Assembly (NCBI GenBank): GCA_004555765.1
Contig: SFHG01000001.1
Location: 35,664 to 99,663 of the forward strand
Length of the DNA: 64,000 nt
Origin: Bacteroidales bacterium
GTDB taxonomy: Bacteria; Bacteroidota; Bacteroidia; Bacteroidales; Porphyromonadaceae
Reading direction: 5' to 3'
In this document: in pieces, positions 32,618-40,207 of the stretch
Position numbering within the stretch: position 1 is the stretch's first letter
Layout: each line of letters begins with the position of its first letter
Notes under the pieces: generated by a model
Told to the model about the DNA's origin: nothing
The model's input: the letters and a program-made list of their open reading frames with translations, nothing else
The model's database searches: none
Program-made: the position numbers and the translations under genes

Positions 32618-33922
32618 ATGAGCACTTTGAGTCTGTATCTTTTGTGGTCGGGACTCGGGGTAATGCTTTTTTACCTCCTTGAGCGCCTGCTCTTCTCGAA
32701 GAGTACCCTTTTCACCGCCCGGCGCGTCTATTACCTCGCGGCGATAGTGGTTTCGCTCCTACTCCCTGCCCTCTCCCCCCTCCTCTCCGACCGTATCGCA
32801 GACGCCGGCAAGGAGGCACTTCCGGCGCTGACCCTCACCTACCGGCTTCCCGAGTTTTTTGTGACAGAAGTTGGAAGCCGAAGTCCTCTGCCGTGGGAAA
32901 GCATACTGCTTGGCGTCTGGGGCTGGGGCACTGTTCTTTACGTTCTCCGCCTGATGGGCGGCAGTCTCAAACTCAGGCAGATCACGGCGAAAGCCGTGGG
33001 GCATGAAGAGCTTCCCGGCGGAATCCGGGTACACCTCATAGAGGGTGAGGGCTCACCTTTTACCTACGGCTCACGCCACATCGTGATGCCTGTCGACCTG
33101 TACGAATCGGACACCGCGGGAAACGCCCTCCGGCACGAAATGGCACACATCCGCGGTCGTCATTTCATCGATCTGTACCTCGGTCTTTTTCTGAAAGCCA
33201 TACAGTGGTGGAACCCCTTTGCGTGGGGTCTCGCCGCACTTCAAGACAGTAACCTCGAGTACCTTGCGGACGCGCAAGTACTCAAAAGCGGAGTGCAAAA
33301 ACGTCAGTACCAATTGCACCTCCTTAGGAGCAGCATCGGCAGTTCGGCCGACTCCCTGATGCTCTCGTTTTCTATGAACCATTTAAAGAAAAGAGTAACC
33401 ATGATGAACCAAAAACATCGAACCCTCAAAGGCTTAGCCGCCGGCTACGCCCTCATCGCCCTACCCGTGGCAGCCCTTATGCTGATGAGCGCGAGCCTCC
33501 TTACGGCAGAACCGGCAGAGACTACCCCTGCCTCGCCCACCATCCTCACCCGGGTTCCTGACGATGACCCCGTGTACGAGTACGCGGAAGTGATGCCCGC
33601 CTACCCCGGAGGTCAGGAAGCCATGCTCGCCTTTCTCTCTGATAACATCAAATACCCTGAGGAAGCAGTCAAAAAGGACATCCAAGGGCGCGTGGTCGTC
33701 ACCTTCGTGGTCGATAAAGACGGAACCGTGACAGAGCCGAAGATCGCACACAGCGTACACGAACTCCTTGATGCCGAAGCCCTGCGCGTCATCTCCCTGA
33801 TGCCCAAGTGGACGCCCGGCAAGAACGATAAGGGCGAGACGGTTCGCGTCCGCTTCCACCTCCCCGTAACCTTTGCGTTCAAGCAAACCGCCCCCGACAA
33901 AGACGAGACCCCCGCTAAATGA
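32618..33922 (+). CDS. M56-family (BlaR1-like) metallopeptidase with TonB C-terminal domain
   Basis: This 434-residue inner-membrane protein has several N-terminal membrane helices (about 3-20, 35-55, 90-110) and the zinc site HEMAH in NALRHEMAHIRGRHF. A further helix lies near residue 270 (AAGYALIALPVAALMLMSASLL). The C-terminal periplasmic TonB_C domain (about 325-425) starts with MPAYPGGQEAMLAFLSDNIKYPEEA and includes GRVVVTFVVDKDGTVTEP. This domain fusion is typical of Bacteroidota. The ATG at 32618 is used; the GTG two codons earlier is less likely. It is cotranscribed with the BlaI-type repressor it probably controls. Confidence 0.92.
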   Translation: MSTLSLYLLWSGLGVMLFYLLERLLFSKSTLFTARRVYYLAAIVVSLLLPALSPLLSDRIADAGKEALPALTLTYRLPEFFVTEVGSRSPLPWESILLGVWGWGTVLYVLRLMGGSLKLRQITAKAVGHEELPGGIRVHLIEGEGSPFTYGSRHIVMPVDLYESDTAGNALRHEMAHIRGRHFIDLYLGLFLKAIQWWNPFAWGLAALQDSNLEYLADAQVLKSGVQKRQYQLHLLRSSIGSSADSLMLSFSMNHLKKRVTMMNQKHRTLKGLAAGYALIALPVAALMLMSASLLTAEPAETTPASPTILTRVPDDDPVYEYAEVMPAYPGGQEAMLAFLSDNIKYPEEAVKKDIQGRVVVTFVVDKDGTVTEPKIAHSVHELLDAEALRVISLMPKWTPGKNDKGETVRVRFHLPVTFAFKQTAPDKDETPAK

Positions 33923-33974
33923 CCGTTTGAGACCTTTGACCAAAGGAAACCTTTGCAAGAGGGTCTCTTGCCAC

Positions 33975-34022
33975 GAATAGCTCCGTTTTTTAGTGGATTC
34001 CTTTGCTGATGAGGAGCTATTC
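33975..34022. repeat. Inverted repeat downstream of the M56 gene
   Basis: GAATAGCTCC (33975-33984) and GGAGCTATTC (34013-34022) are perfect 10-bp arms around a 28-nt loop that contains a T6 run. The second arm is followed by AAAAAGG. It may end the blaI-M56 transcript. It lies in the 434-bp gap to tRNA-Leu. Confidence 0.5.
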
Positions 34023-34066
34023 AAAAAGGCTCGAAAGGTCTCTTACACACGAAAGATGTCCTAAAT

Positions 34067-34210
34067 TTTGACCCGTATCTCAAGGTGACGAGATACGGGT
34101 CAAACTTTTCTTCTCGCCCAAGCCCACGAAAGGACGAGATACGGGTCAAAATTTTCTTCTCACCAAAAGCTCACGAAAGGACGAGATGCGGATTGGGATT
34201 TTCTTCAAGG
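34067..34210. repeat. Palindrome plus 46-47-bp tandem repeats (cluster 12)
   Basis: A 15-bp stem (34067-34081 and 34090-34104) encloses the 8-nt loop AAGGTGAC. The right arm and the following TTTTCTTCTC are then repeated at about 34133 and, decayed, at 34180, with spacings of 46 and 47 bp. This looks like stepwise amplification of half an element. Confidence 0.85.
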
Positions 34211-34309
34211 TCGGACACGGCAAATGGCTTGGGGGTCATCCTCTCCCGGTCTTGGTCTCCCCTTCCATCAGGGGAGACACCGAGGGATCCATCCGGCTAA
34301 ATCCTTGAA

Positions 34310-34351
34310 AGTAAAAACGAAAGGCCGGTAACCTATTGGCTACCGGCCTTT
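34310..34351 (-). terminator. Intrinsic terminator of tRNA-Leu
   Basis: AAAGGCCGGTA and TACCGGCCTTT (34320-34330 and 34341-34351) form an 11-bp stem with a 10-nt loop. On the minus strand it is followed by CGTTTTTAC. It starts 6 nt past the tRNA 3' end. Confidence 0.85.
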
Positions 34352-34356
34352 ACTCG

Positions 34357-34438
34357 TGCCCGGAACCGGGATCGAACCGGTACGGATTGCTCCACAGGTG
34401 TTTGAGACCAGCGCGTCTACCAATTCCGCCATCCGGGC
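34357..34438 (-). tRNA. tRNA-Leu (anticodon CAA)
   Basis: This class II tRNA of 82 nt including the discriminator A decodes UUG. The acceptor stem pairs GCCCGGA with TCCGGGC. The D-arm has GGCGGAATTGGTAGACGC, and the anticodon loop is CTCAAAC with CAA at 34-36. A long variable arm (GGA-GCAA-TCC) and T-arm GGTTCGATCC follow. CCA is not encoded. Odd point: the anticodon stem CTGGT/ACCTG has a U-U mismatch at 28-42. A terminator follows. Confidence 0.95.
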
Positions 34439-34501
34439 TTACATTCATTCTGAAAGTTGGGCAAAGATACACAAATATAAAACACCACGCCACCCTAAGG
34501 C

Positions 34502-34538
34502 TGACACATCAAGACTGACACATCAGGGATGACACATC
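34502..34538. repeat. Three TGACACATC iterons upstream of ftsX
   Basis: TGACACATC occurs at 34502, 34516 and 34530, exactly 14 bp apart, about 30 bp before the putative ftsX promoter box. Function unknown; possible regulator sites or simple slippage. Confidence 0.6.
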
Positions 34539-34568
34539 TCCTCCCGCAGGAGACTTTGTTAATTTGGG

Positions 34569-34576
34569 TATATTTG
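34569..34576 (+). promoter_or_regulatory. Putative ftsX-operon -7 box (TATATTTG)
   Basis: TATATTTG matches TAnnTTTG and ends 38 bp before the ftsX ATG. There is no TTTG at the ideal -33 spacing. Confidence 0.5.
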
Positions 34577-34614
34577 CGCGTATTATATTCGATATCCACT
34601 CGGAAAAGCAGACT

Positions 34615-35511
34615 ATGGCAGGAAGAGACGAGCAACGGTTAGGTAAGAGCAAGAATCTGAGTTTCATTCATTCGCGCATCATCAGCATCATCAGTATCGC
34701 TATGGTGCTCTTCTTGGTCGGTGTAGTCGCCATCATCGGCCTCATCGGCACCGGTCTCAAAGACTACGTCCGGGAAAGCTTCAATTTCACCGTCCTCATC
34801 ACCCCGGAAGCGTCCAATAACGAGATCGCTTTGATGAAAAAAGACATTGAGAAGCACCCGTTCGTCAAGGAGGTCGAATACTACTCCAAGGAAGAGGCCA
34901 TGAAGCAGCTCACCGAGGAACTCGGAGAGAGTCCGGAGAGCTTCCTGGGGTGGAATCCCCTCTCACCCACGCTCGAAGTCTATGTCAAGAGCAAGTACGT
35001 GTCCGAGAAGGACAGCATCGCGAAGATCGAACGGTTGCTGGGCAATTACCCCATCACCCAAAGCGTCTCTTTCCGCAAAGACCTCATCGAAGCGCTCAAT
35101 AAGAACATCCGTACCGTCACCATCGTAATGATTGTGCTGACGGTCATCCTGCTGCTTATCTCGGTGGTACTCATCAATAACACCGTCCGGCTTCTCATTT
35201 ACTCCAAGCGTTTCCTCATCTACACGATGCGCCTTGTGGGGGCAACGGCGGGCTTTATCCGAAGGCCGTTCGTGTGGAGCAATATATGGGCAGGCGTGGC
35301 CGCGGCGGTTCTGGCCATCGCGCTACTGGCATGGGGGCGGTGGTATGTCTTGGACGTCTTCCCTCCGATGCGCGAAGTCTTGACGATCCGAAACTCCCTA
35401 ATCGTCTCGGGCATCGTCCTTGTCCTCGGAGTCCTCATCAGCTGGATTGCGTCAGCCCTTGCGGTGAGCCGCTACTTGAGGATGGACGCAGACAAGCTCT
35501 ACCGAGCCTAA
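34615..35511 (+). CDS. ftsX: Cell division protein FtsX (ABC-transporter-like permease)
   Basis: This 298-residue inner-membrane protein works with FtsE to activate peptidoglycan hydrolysis at division. It has an N-terminal TM (about 25-47), a periplasmic domain (about 50-165, with VEYYSKEEAMKQLTEELGES and NPLSPTLEVYVK typical of FtsX) and three C-terminal TMs (about 178-200, 220-245, 265-287). The ATG at 34615 (MAGRDEQRLG) follows the promoter box; an upstream TTG overlaps the promoter and is rejected. ftsE is not adjacent, as often in Bacteroidota. It heads the operon that continues with DUF3098, uppP, truB, queA, folK and ruvX. Confidence 0.93.
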   Translation: MAGRDEQRLGKSKNLSFIHSRIISIISIAMVLFLVGVVAIIGLIGTGLKDYVRESFNFTVLITPEASNNEIALMKKDIEKHPFVKEVEYYSKEEAMKQLTEELGESPESFLGWNPLSPTLEVYVKSKYVSEKDSIAKIERLLGNYPITQSVSFRKDLIEALNKNIRTVTIVMIVLTVILLLISVVLINNTVRLLIYSKRFLIYTMRLVGATAGFIRRPFVWSNIWAGVAAAVLAIALLAWGRWYVLDVFPPMREVLTIRNSLIVSGIVLVLGVLISWIASALAVSRYLRMDADKLYRA

Positions 35512-35536
35512 TCACTTCACCTATTTTTGTCTCAAA

Positions 35537-35776
35537 ATGGCACAAGAGTCCAAATACTACGGTTTTACACGCGCCAACCTATGGATATTGGCGGTCTCGA
35601 TGATCCTTCTCGTCATCGGGTATGCGTTGATGAGCGGGGGAAAGAGTGCGGACGGCGTAAGCTTCGACCCGGAGGTCTTTAACTTCCGGAGGATCGTCCT
35701 CGCCCCCATTCTCACCACACTCGGCTACCTCGGCATCATCCCCGCCCTCCTCTACCGCCCGAAACAAGGAAAATAA
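35537..35776 (+). CDS. DUF3098 small membrane protein
   Basis: This 79-residue protein has two membrane helices (about 14-34 and 52-71) and the DUF3098 pattern FTRANLWILAVSMILLVIGYALMSGG, then FNFRRIVLAPILTTLGYLG. The family is restricted to Bacteroidota and is regularly placed between ftsX and uppP, as here (25 bp and 39 bp gaps). Its function is unknown; context suggests an envelope or division role. Confidence 0.93.
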   Translation: MAQESKYYGFTRANLWILAVSMILLVIGYALMSGGKSADGVSFDPEVFNFRRIVLAPILTTLGYLGIIPALLYRPKQGK

Positions 35777-35815
35777 AAGGAGGAAGAATCCACTTAAAGC
35801 AATAGAAGATCTCAG

Positions 35816-36664
35816 ATGGATTACATACAGGCCATCGTACTGGCCATCGTAGAGGGGCTCACGGAGTTCCTGCCTGTCTCGAGCACGGGACACATGGTGA
35901 TTGCCCAAGCGCTGATGGGTATCGAGAGTACCGACTTCGTCAAGGCATTCACAGTGATGATACAGCTCGGTGCCATCCTCAGCGTCGTGGTGCTGTACTT
36001 CCGGGAGTTCCTCCGCTTCGAGGTACCTGCCGACCTCAGGGACGCACCGGGCTTCAGACGGCTATTGGGACGCTTTCGCTTCTACTGGCTTCTCGCGGTG
36101 GGGATTATCCCTGCGGTAGTCTTGGGGCTGCTCTTCGACGACTGGGTGGACTCGGTACTCGGCGAAGTCTGGATCATCGCCTTGAACCTCGTCATAGGCG
36201 GGGTGATTATGCTCTTCATCGACAACTGGGTGAAGCGCGGGGAGAAGAAAATCGTCCGCTACAAGGATTCTTTCATCATCGGCCTCTTTCAGTGCATCGC
36301 GATGTTCCTACCCGGGATGTCGCGCTCTATGAGCACAATCGTGGGCGGTATGGCAGTGGGGCTGAAGAGAGAGACGGCCGCGGAGTTCAGTTTCTTCCTC
36401 GCCGTGCCGACGATGGCAGGAGCCACGGTGTACGAGTTGCTTAAGTTTATGAAGTCCGGCGACCTGCATATCCTGGCAGACAACTGGGGGTTGCTCCTCG
36501 CCGGCAACGCGGTGGCTTTCGTCGTGGCACTCCTTGCGATAAAGTATTTCATAGGGTACGTCCGCAAGCACTCCTTTAGGGCATTCGGGGTATACCGCAT
36601 CATAGTGGGAGGCGTGATTCTCCTTATGATGGCATCGGGCGTAAACCTCGCCCTTTTCCAATAA
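35816..36664 (+). CDS. uppP: Undecaprenyl-diphosphatase UppP (BacA)
   Basis: This 282-residue integral membrane enzyme dephosphorylates undecaprenyl diphosphate to recycle the lipid carrier of peptidoglycan and polysaccharide synthesis. The two active-site motifs are visible: EGLTEFLPVSSTGHM (about 14-28) and PGMSRSMST (about 166-174). About eight hydrophobic segments follow the BacA pattern. It overproduces bacitracin resistance in other bacteria. It lies 9 bp upstream of truB. Confidence 0.96.
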   Translation: MDYIQAIVLAIVEGLTEFLPVSSTGHMVIAQALMGIESTDFVKAFTVMIQLGAILSVVVLYFREFLRFEVPADLRDAPGFRRLLGRFRFYWLLAVGIIPAVVLGLLFDDWVDSVLGEVWIIALNLVIGGVIMLFIDNWVKRGEKKIVRYKDSFIIGLFQCIAMFLPGMSRSMSTIVGGMAVGLKRETAAEFSFFLAVPTMAGATVYELLKFMKSGDLHILADNWGLLLAGNAVAFVVALLAIKYFIGYVRKHSFRAFGVYRIIVGGVILLMMASGVNLALFQ

Positions 36665-36673
36665 CCTCACCGT

Positions 36674-37420
36674 ATGAGCCATAAGCCCCAAGCCGATCGT
36701 CCCAAAAGCTCTTTCGATCTCGGGAGGTATGTCGTCATAGACAAACCTCCGGAATGGACCAGCTTTGACGTGGTCAACAAGTTCCGTTACGTTCTCTCAA
36801 AAGCCCTGGGTGTCAAGCGCATCAAAGTGGGTCACGCCGGCACACTCGACCCACTTGCCACGGGCGTCGTGGTCGTCTGCACGGGACGTTTCACCAAGAC
36901 CATCGACGAAGTCCAAAAGGGGTTGAAACACTACGTCACCACCATCAAACTCGGAGAGACGACCCCGAGCTTCGACCTTGAGAGTGAAGTGGACGCGACG
37001 TTCCCCTACGAGCACATCACGAGAGAGATGACGGAAGAAGCCCTGAGAAAATTTGAGGGCGAAATCGACCAAGTACCCCCACTCTTCTCTGCCGTGAACA
37101 TCAACGGGACCCGCGCCTACAAACTGGCTCGGAAAGGAGAGGAGGCGGAGCTGCCGGCAAAAAAAGTATTCATCCGGGAAATCAGGCTCACCTCATTCGA
37201 GCCGCCGATGCTGACGCTCGAAGTCACTTGCGGCAAAGGAACCTACATCCGCTCTTTGGCTCGTGATCTCGGTCGTGATCTTGGGAGCGGGGCACACCTC
37301 ACCGCCCTCCGACGCACAAGCGTGGGTCCCTTCACGCTTGATGGCGCCATCAAGCCGGAGGAGATCGAAGACTTCATAAAGGGGGAATTGGAGAAAGAGG
37401 GCTACAAAAGAGAACAATAA
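36674..37420 (+). CDS. truB: tRNA pseudouridine-55 synthase TruB
   Basis: This 248-residue enzyme makes pseudouridine 55 in the T-loop of tRNAs. The catalytic region is KVGHAGTLDPLATGVVVV, with the nucleophilic Asp in TLDPLATG. The KxYxxxIKLGETT-like segment KHYVTTIKLGETTPSFD and the C-terminal CGKGTYIRSLARDLG are family marks. It is shorter than E. coli TruB because it lacks the C-terminal PUA-like extension, as in many Bacteroidota. It sits in the ftsX-to-ruvX operon, 58 bp before queA. Confidence 0.95.
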   Translation: MSHKPQADRPKSSFDLGRYVVIDKPPEWTSFDVVNKFRYVLSKALGVKRIKVGHAGTLDPLATGVVVVCTGRFTKTIDEVQKGLKHYVTTIKLGETTPSFDLESEVDATFPYEHITREMTEEALRKFEGEIDQVPPLFSAVNINGTRAYKLARKGEEAELPAKKVFIREIRLTSFEPPMLTLEVTCGKGTYIRSLARDLGRDLGSGAHLTALRRTSVGPFTLDGAIKPEEIEDFIKGELEKEGYKREQ

Positions 37421-37478
37421 CGGGGAACCGACAGTTACATTTAAGAATATGAAGACGCTAAGGAACAATCTGGGGAGC

Positions 37479-38534
37479 ATGAAGCTCTCCCAATTCAAAT
37501 ACAAACTTCCCGAGGAACTGATTGCTCAGCGGCCGGCCGAAAAATTTCGGGACGAGGCACGTATGATGGTGATTCACAAGGAGAGCGGAGAGATCGAGCA
37601 CCGGCTCTTCAAGGACTTGATCGACTATTTCGGCGCCGACGATGTCATCGTTCTCAACGACACACAGGTATTCCCGGCCAAGCTTCTCGGTCACAAAGAG
37701 AAGACAAACGCCATTATCGAAGTCTTCCTCCTCCGCGAGCTCAAGCCCGAGCAACTGCTCTGGGACGTGCTTGTGGACCCGGCGAGAAAAATCCGCATCG
37801 GCAATAAGCTCTACTTCGGCGAAGACGAGAGCCTCGTGGCCGAAGTGATCGATAATACGACTTCACGCGGTCGCACGCTGCGCTTCATCTTCGACGGCAC
37901 ACACGAGGAGTTCAAGAAAGAGCTCTTTGCGCACGGTCTCACCCCTCTGCCCGACTACATCAAGCGGGACGAAGAGCCGGAGGATCCCGAGAACTACCAG
38001 ACGATTTACGCCACAGAGGAAGGCGCAGTGGTGGCACCGTCAGCGGGCTTTCACTTCAGCAGAGAGCTGATGAAGCGCCTGGATCTGAAGGACACCAAGT
38101 TTGCGCGTCTGACGTTGCACAACTCCCGCGTGATGTATTCCGAAATCGACGTCGACGACCTCACGAAGTACAAGATGGGGAGCGAGCAGATGTTCGTTTC
38201 CAAAGAGTGCTGCGATATGGTCAATAACGCTAAGATCGCGGGCAAACAGATTTGCGCCGTCGGGGCCTCCACGATGAAAGCTCTGGAGACGGCCGTAAGT
38301 ACGGACGGTTTCATCAAGCCTTACGAAGGTTGGACGGGGAAGTTCATCTTCCCGGAGTACGAGTTTGAGGTGGCCACCTCGATGATCACGGGCTTCCACA
38401 TACCCTACTCTCCGATGCTCATGAACGCCTGCGCTTTCGGCGGTTACAAAAACGTAATGGCCGGATATAAGGAGGCAATCAAAGAGAAGTACGGCTTCGG
38501 TGCCTACGGCGACTCCATGCTTATCGTTCCGTAA
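37479..38534 (+). CDS. queA: S-adenosylmethionine:tRNA ribosyltransferase-isomerase QueA
   Basis: QueA builds epoxyqueuosine on preQ1-modified tRNAs. The 351-residue protein starts MKLSQFKYKLPEELIAQRPAE, the canonical family start, so the ATG 30 nt upstream is rejected. Other marks are DVIVLNDTQVFPAKLLG, ATEEGAVVAPSAGFHFS and SMITGFHIPYSPMLMNACAFGG. The window also holds queF (62042), the enzyme forming preQ1, so the queuosine pathway is probably complete in the genome. folK follows after 4 bp. Confidence 0.95.
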   Translation: MKLSQFKYKLPEELIAQRPAEKFRDEARMMVIHKESGEIEHRLFKDLIDYFGADDVIVLNDTQVFPAKLLGHKEKTNAIIEVFLLRELKPEQLLWDVLVDPARKIRIGNKLYFGEDESLVAEVIDNTTSRGRTLRFIFDGTHEEFKKELFAHGLTPLPDYIKRDEEPEDPENYQTIYATEEGAVVAPSAGFHFSRELMKRLDLKDTKFARLTLHNSRVMYSEIDVDDLTKYKMGSEQMFVSKECCDMVNNAKIAGKQICAVGASTMKALETAVSTDGFIKPYEGWTGKFIFPEYEFEVATSMITGFHIPYSPMLMNACAFGGYKNVMAGYKEAIKEKYGFGAYGDSMLIVP

Positions 38535-38538
38535 GAAG

Positions 38539-39015
38539 ATGGTGCCCCAAAAGGTCAGAGCATACCTCTCCCTCGGCAGCAATATGGGAGACCGTGAGGC
38601 GCTGCTGGGGCATGCAGTGGCTCTATTGGGGGAAAGATGCGGGGACGTGACTGCAGTCTCCAAGACTTTCGAGACGGAGCCGGAGGGGTTCCGGAGTCCG
38701 CATCTTTTTTACAACATCGCCTTAGCGCTTGAGACGGCCCTTCCCCCGCTCGATTTGCTCTCCGTGACCCAAGACATCGAGAAAGAGCTCGGCAGGACGC
38801 ACAAAAGCCGGGACGGCGTTTATTCCGACCGTCCCATCGACATCGACCTTATCCTCTACGGAGATTTGATTTTGGACACACCGGAGCTTACGGTGCCACA
38901 CCCGCGGTTTCGGGAGCGCCTTTTTGTCCTCAAGCCTCTGACCGAAATAGCGTCCGAAGCTGTAGATCCGGTCTCAGAGAAAAAAGTATCCGAACTCTTA
39001 TGGGACGTCTCTTAG
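38539..39015 (+). CDS. folK: 2-amino-4-hydroxy-6-hydroxymethyldihydropteridine pyrophosphokinase
   Basis: HPPK transfers pyrophosphate from ATP to the folate precursor pterin. The 158-residue protein has AYLSLGSNMGDREALL near the N-terminus, the LFYNIALALET segment, and the signature DRPIDIDLILYGD that binds two magnesium ions, followed by PELTVPHPRFRERLFVLKPL. The ATG at 38539 (MVPQKVR) is preferred over an upstream one inside queA. It overlaps ruvX by 16 bp, so translation is probably coupled. Confidence 0.93.
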   Translation: MVPQKVRAYLSLGSNMGDREALLGHAVALLGERCGDVTAVSKTFETEPEGFRSPHLFYNIALALETALPPLDLLSVTQDIEKELGRTHKSRDGVYSDRPIDIDLILYGDLILDTPELTVPHPRFRERLFVLKPLTEIASEAVDPVSEKKVSELLWDVS

Positions 39016-39437
39016 CTCTGGATGTGGGCAGAAAGCGCACCGGTCTCGCAGCCACCGACCCCCTCAAAATCATTCCCACGGGTCTGGGCTACATCGCGAC
39101 CTCCAAAGTGGTCGAGTGGCTCCAGGAGTATCTCCAAAAGGAGTCCGTCGACGCACTCGTCATCGGGGAACCGAAGCAGGCAGACAATACCCCGAGCGAG
39201 AGTGCGAAGTACATCGAGCCACTCATCCGGCGCATCCGCTCTAAGCTCCCCAACCTCGAAATCGTCCGATACGATGAGCGGTACACCTCCGTACTCGCCC
39301 AAAAAGCAATCCTCGAGAGTGGTGTCACGAAGATGAAGAGAAGAGAAAAAGGACTTGTAGACGAAGTGAGTGCCGTGATTATCCTCCGTGACTTTATGGA
39401 GAGTAAGGCGGGAAAAGACTATATTTGCCCCAAGTAG
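39000..39437 (+). CDS. ruvX: Putative pre-16S rRNA nuclease / Holliday-junction resolvase RuvX
   Basis: This 145-residue YqgF-family protein has an RNase H-like fold. It begins MGRLLALDVGRKRTGLAATD, with the first acidic residue in DVG, continues with DALVIGEPKQADNTPSESAKYI, and ends with YDERYTSVLAQKAI and LVDEVSAVIILRDFM, where further acidic catalytic residues lie. It is the last gene of the ftsX operon and overlaps folK by 16 bp. The biochemical role differs by species, so rRNA maturation is the safer reading. Confidence 0.93.
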   Translation: MGRLLALDVGRKRTGLAATDPLKIIPTGLGYIATSKVVEWLQEYLQKESVDALVIGEPKQADNTPSESAKYIEPLIRRIRSKLPNLEIVRYDERYTSVLAQKAILESGVTKMKRREKGLVDEVSAVIILRDFMESKAGKDYICPK

Positions 39438-39489
39438 GCGGTTTTGCATGGGGAGAGGGCGGAGAAGCGGTCCCGGAGAGAGATAAAAA

Positions 39490-39570
39490 CTTTGGTCCGT
39501 ATCTCGCACTCCTTTGGGTCAGACCGAAATTTTTGTCCGGTACAGACCGAAAAAAGTTCCCCGGTACGGT
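39490..39570. repeat. Extragenic palindrome cluster 13
   Basis: TTTGGTCCGTATCTCG without a right arm is followed by GGTCAGACC, CGGTACAGACCG and CGGTACGG elements. The cluster lies in the 192-bp gap between ruvX and def, at the operon boundary. Confidence 0.65.
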
Positions 39571-39629
39571 CGGGAAAAGGCTGCCTGCAAGAGACATTAA
39601 ATTTACAGACAAACAAAGAGAGAAAAAAT

Positions 39630-40187
39630 ATGATTCTTCCGATATACATTTACGGCACAGAAGTACTCCGGCACGAGACTCGTGAGATAGACCCGCTCAC
39701 GGAAGAGGGGCTCGCCAAGCTCATTGACGATATGTTCGAGACGATGTACAAAGCCGACGGCGTGGGGCTGGCCGCTCCGCAGGTCGGCAAGAGCATCCGC
39801 CTCTTCGTCATCGATGCCGATGACCTCAAGGACTCTTTCCCCGAGACAGCCGGATTCAAGAAGGCTTTCATCAACCCCTCCATCCTCGAAGCAAGCGAAG
39901 AAACGGTCTCTATGGAGGAGGGATGCCTCTCCCTTCCCGGTCTTTCGGAGAGCGTAACACGCCCCAAGTGGGTCTCCGTACGCTACCAAGATTCCCAAGG
40001 AGAGTGGCACGAGGAGAAGCTGGAGGGGTTCAACGCAAGAGTCTTCCAGCACGAATTCGACCACCTCGAAGAAGTCCTCTTCACGGATCGGGTCACACCA
40101 CTCCGCAAACAGATGATCAAAGGGAAGCTCAGCAAGCTCTCCAAGGGGAAAGTACCCGCAAGCTACCGTACAATTTCCAATAAATAA
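39630..40187 (+). CDS. def: Peptide deformylase
   Basis: This metalloenzyme removes the formyl group from nascent proteins. The 185-residue product has all three motifs: GVGLAAPQVG (about 46-55), EGCLSLP (about 101-107, Cys metal ligand) and QHEFDHLEEVLF (about 145-156, HExxH ligands). The ATG at 39630 gives the typical MILPIYIYGTEVLR start; the frame upstream is repeat DNA. It begins a new transcript that probably continues through the TPR gene (20 bp), cmk, ispH and the DPP gene. Confidence 0.96.
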   Translation: MILPIYIYGTEVLRHETREIDPLTEEGLAKLIDDMFETMYKADGVGLAAPQVGKSIRLFVIDADDLKDSFPETAGFKKAFINPSILEASEETVSMEEGCLSLPGLSESVTRPKWVSVRYQDSQGEWHEEKLEGFNARVFQHEFDHLEEVLFTDRVTPLRKQMIKGKLSKLSKGKVPASYRTISNK

Positions 40188-40207
40188 CCCAATTTCCCTT
40201 CCCGAAG

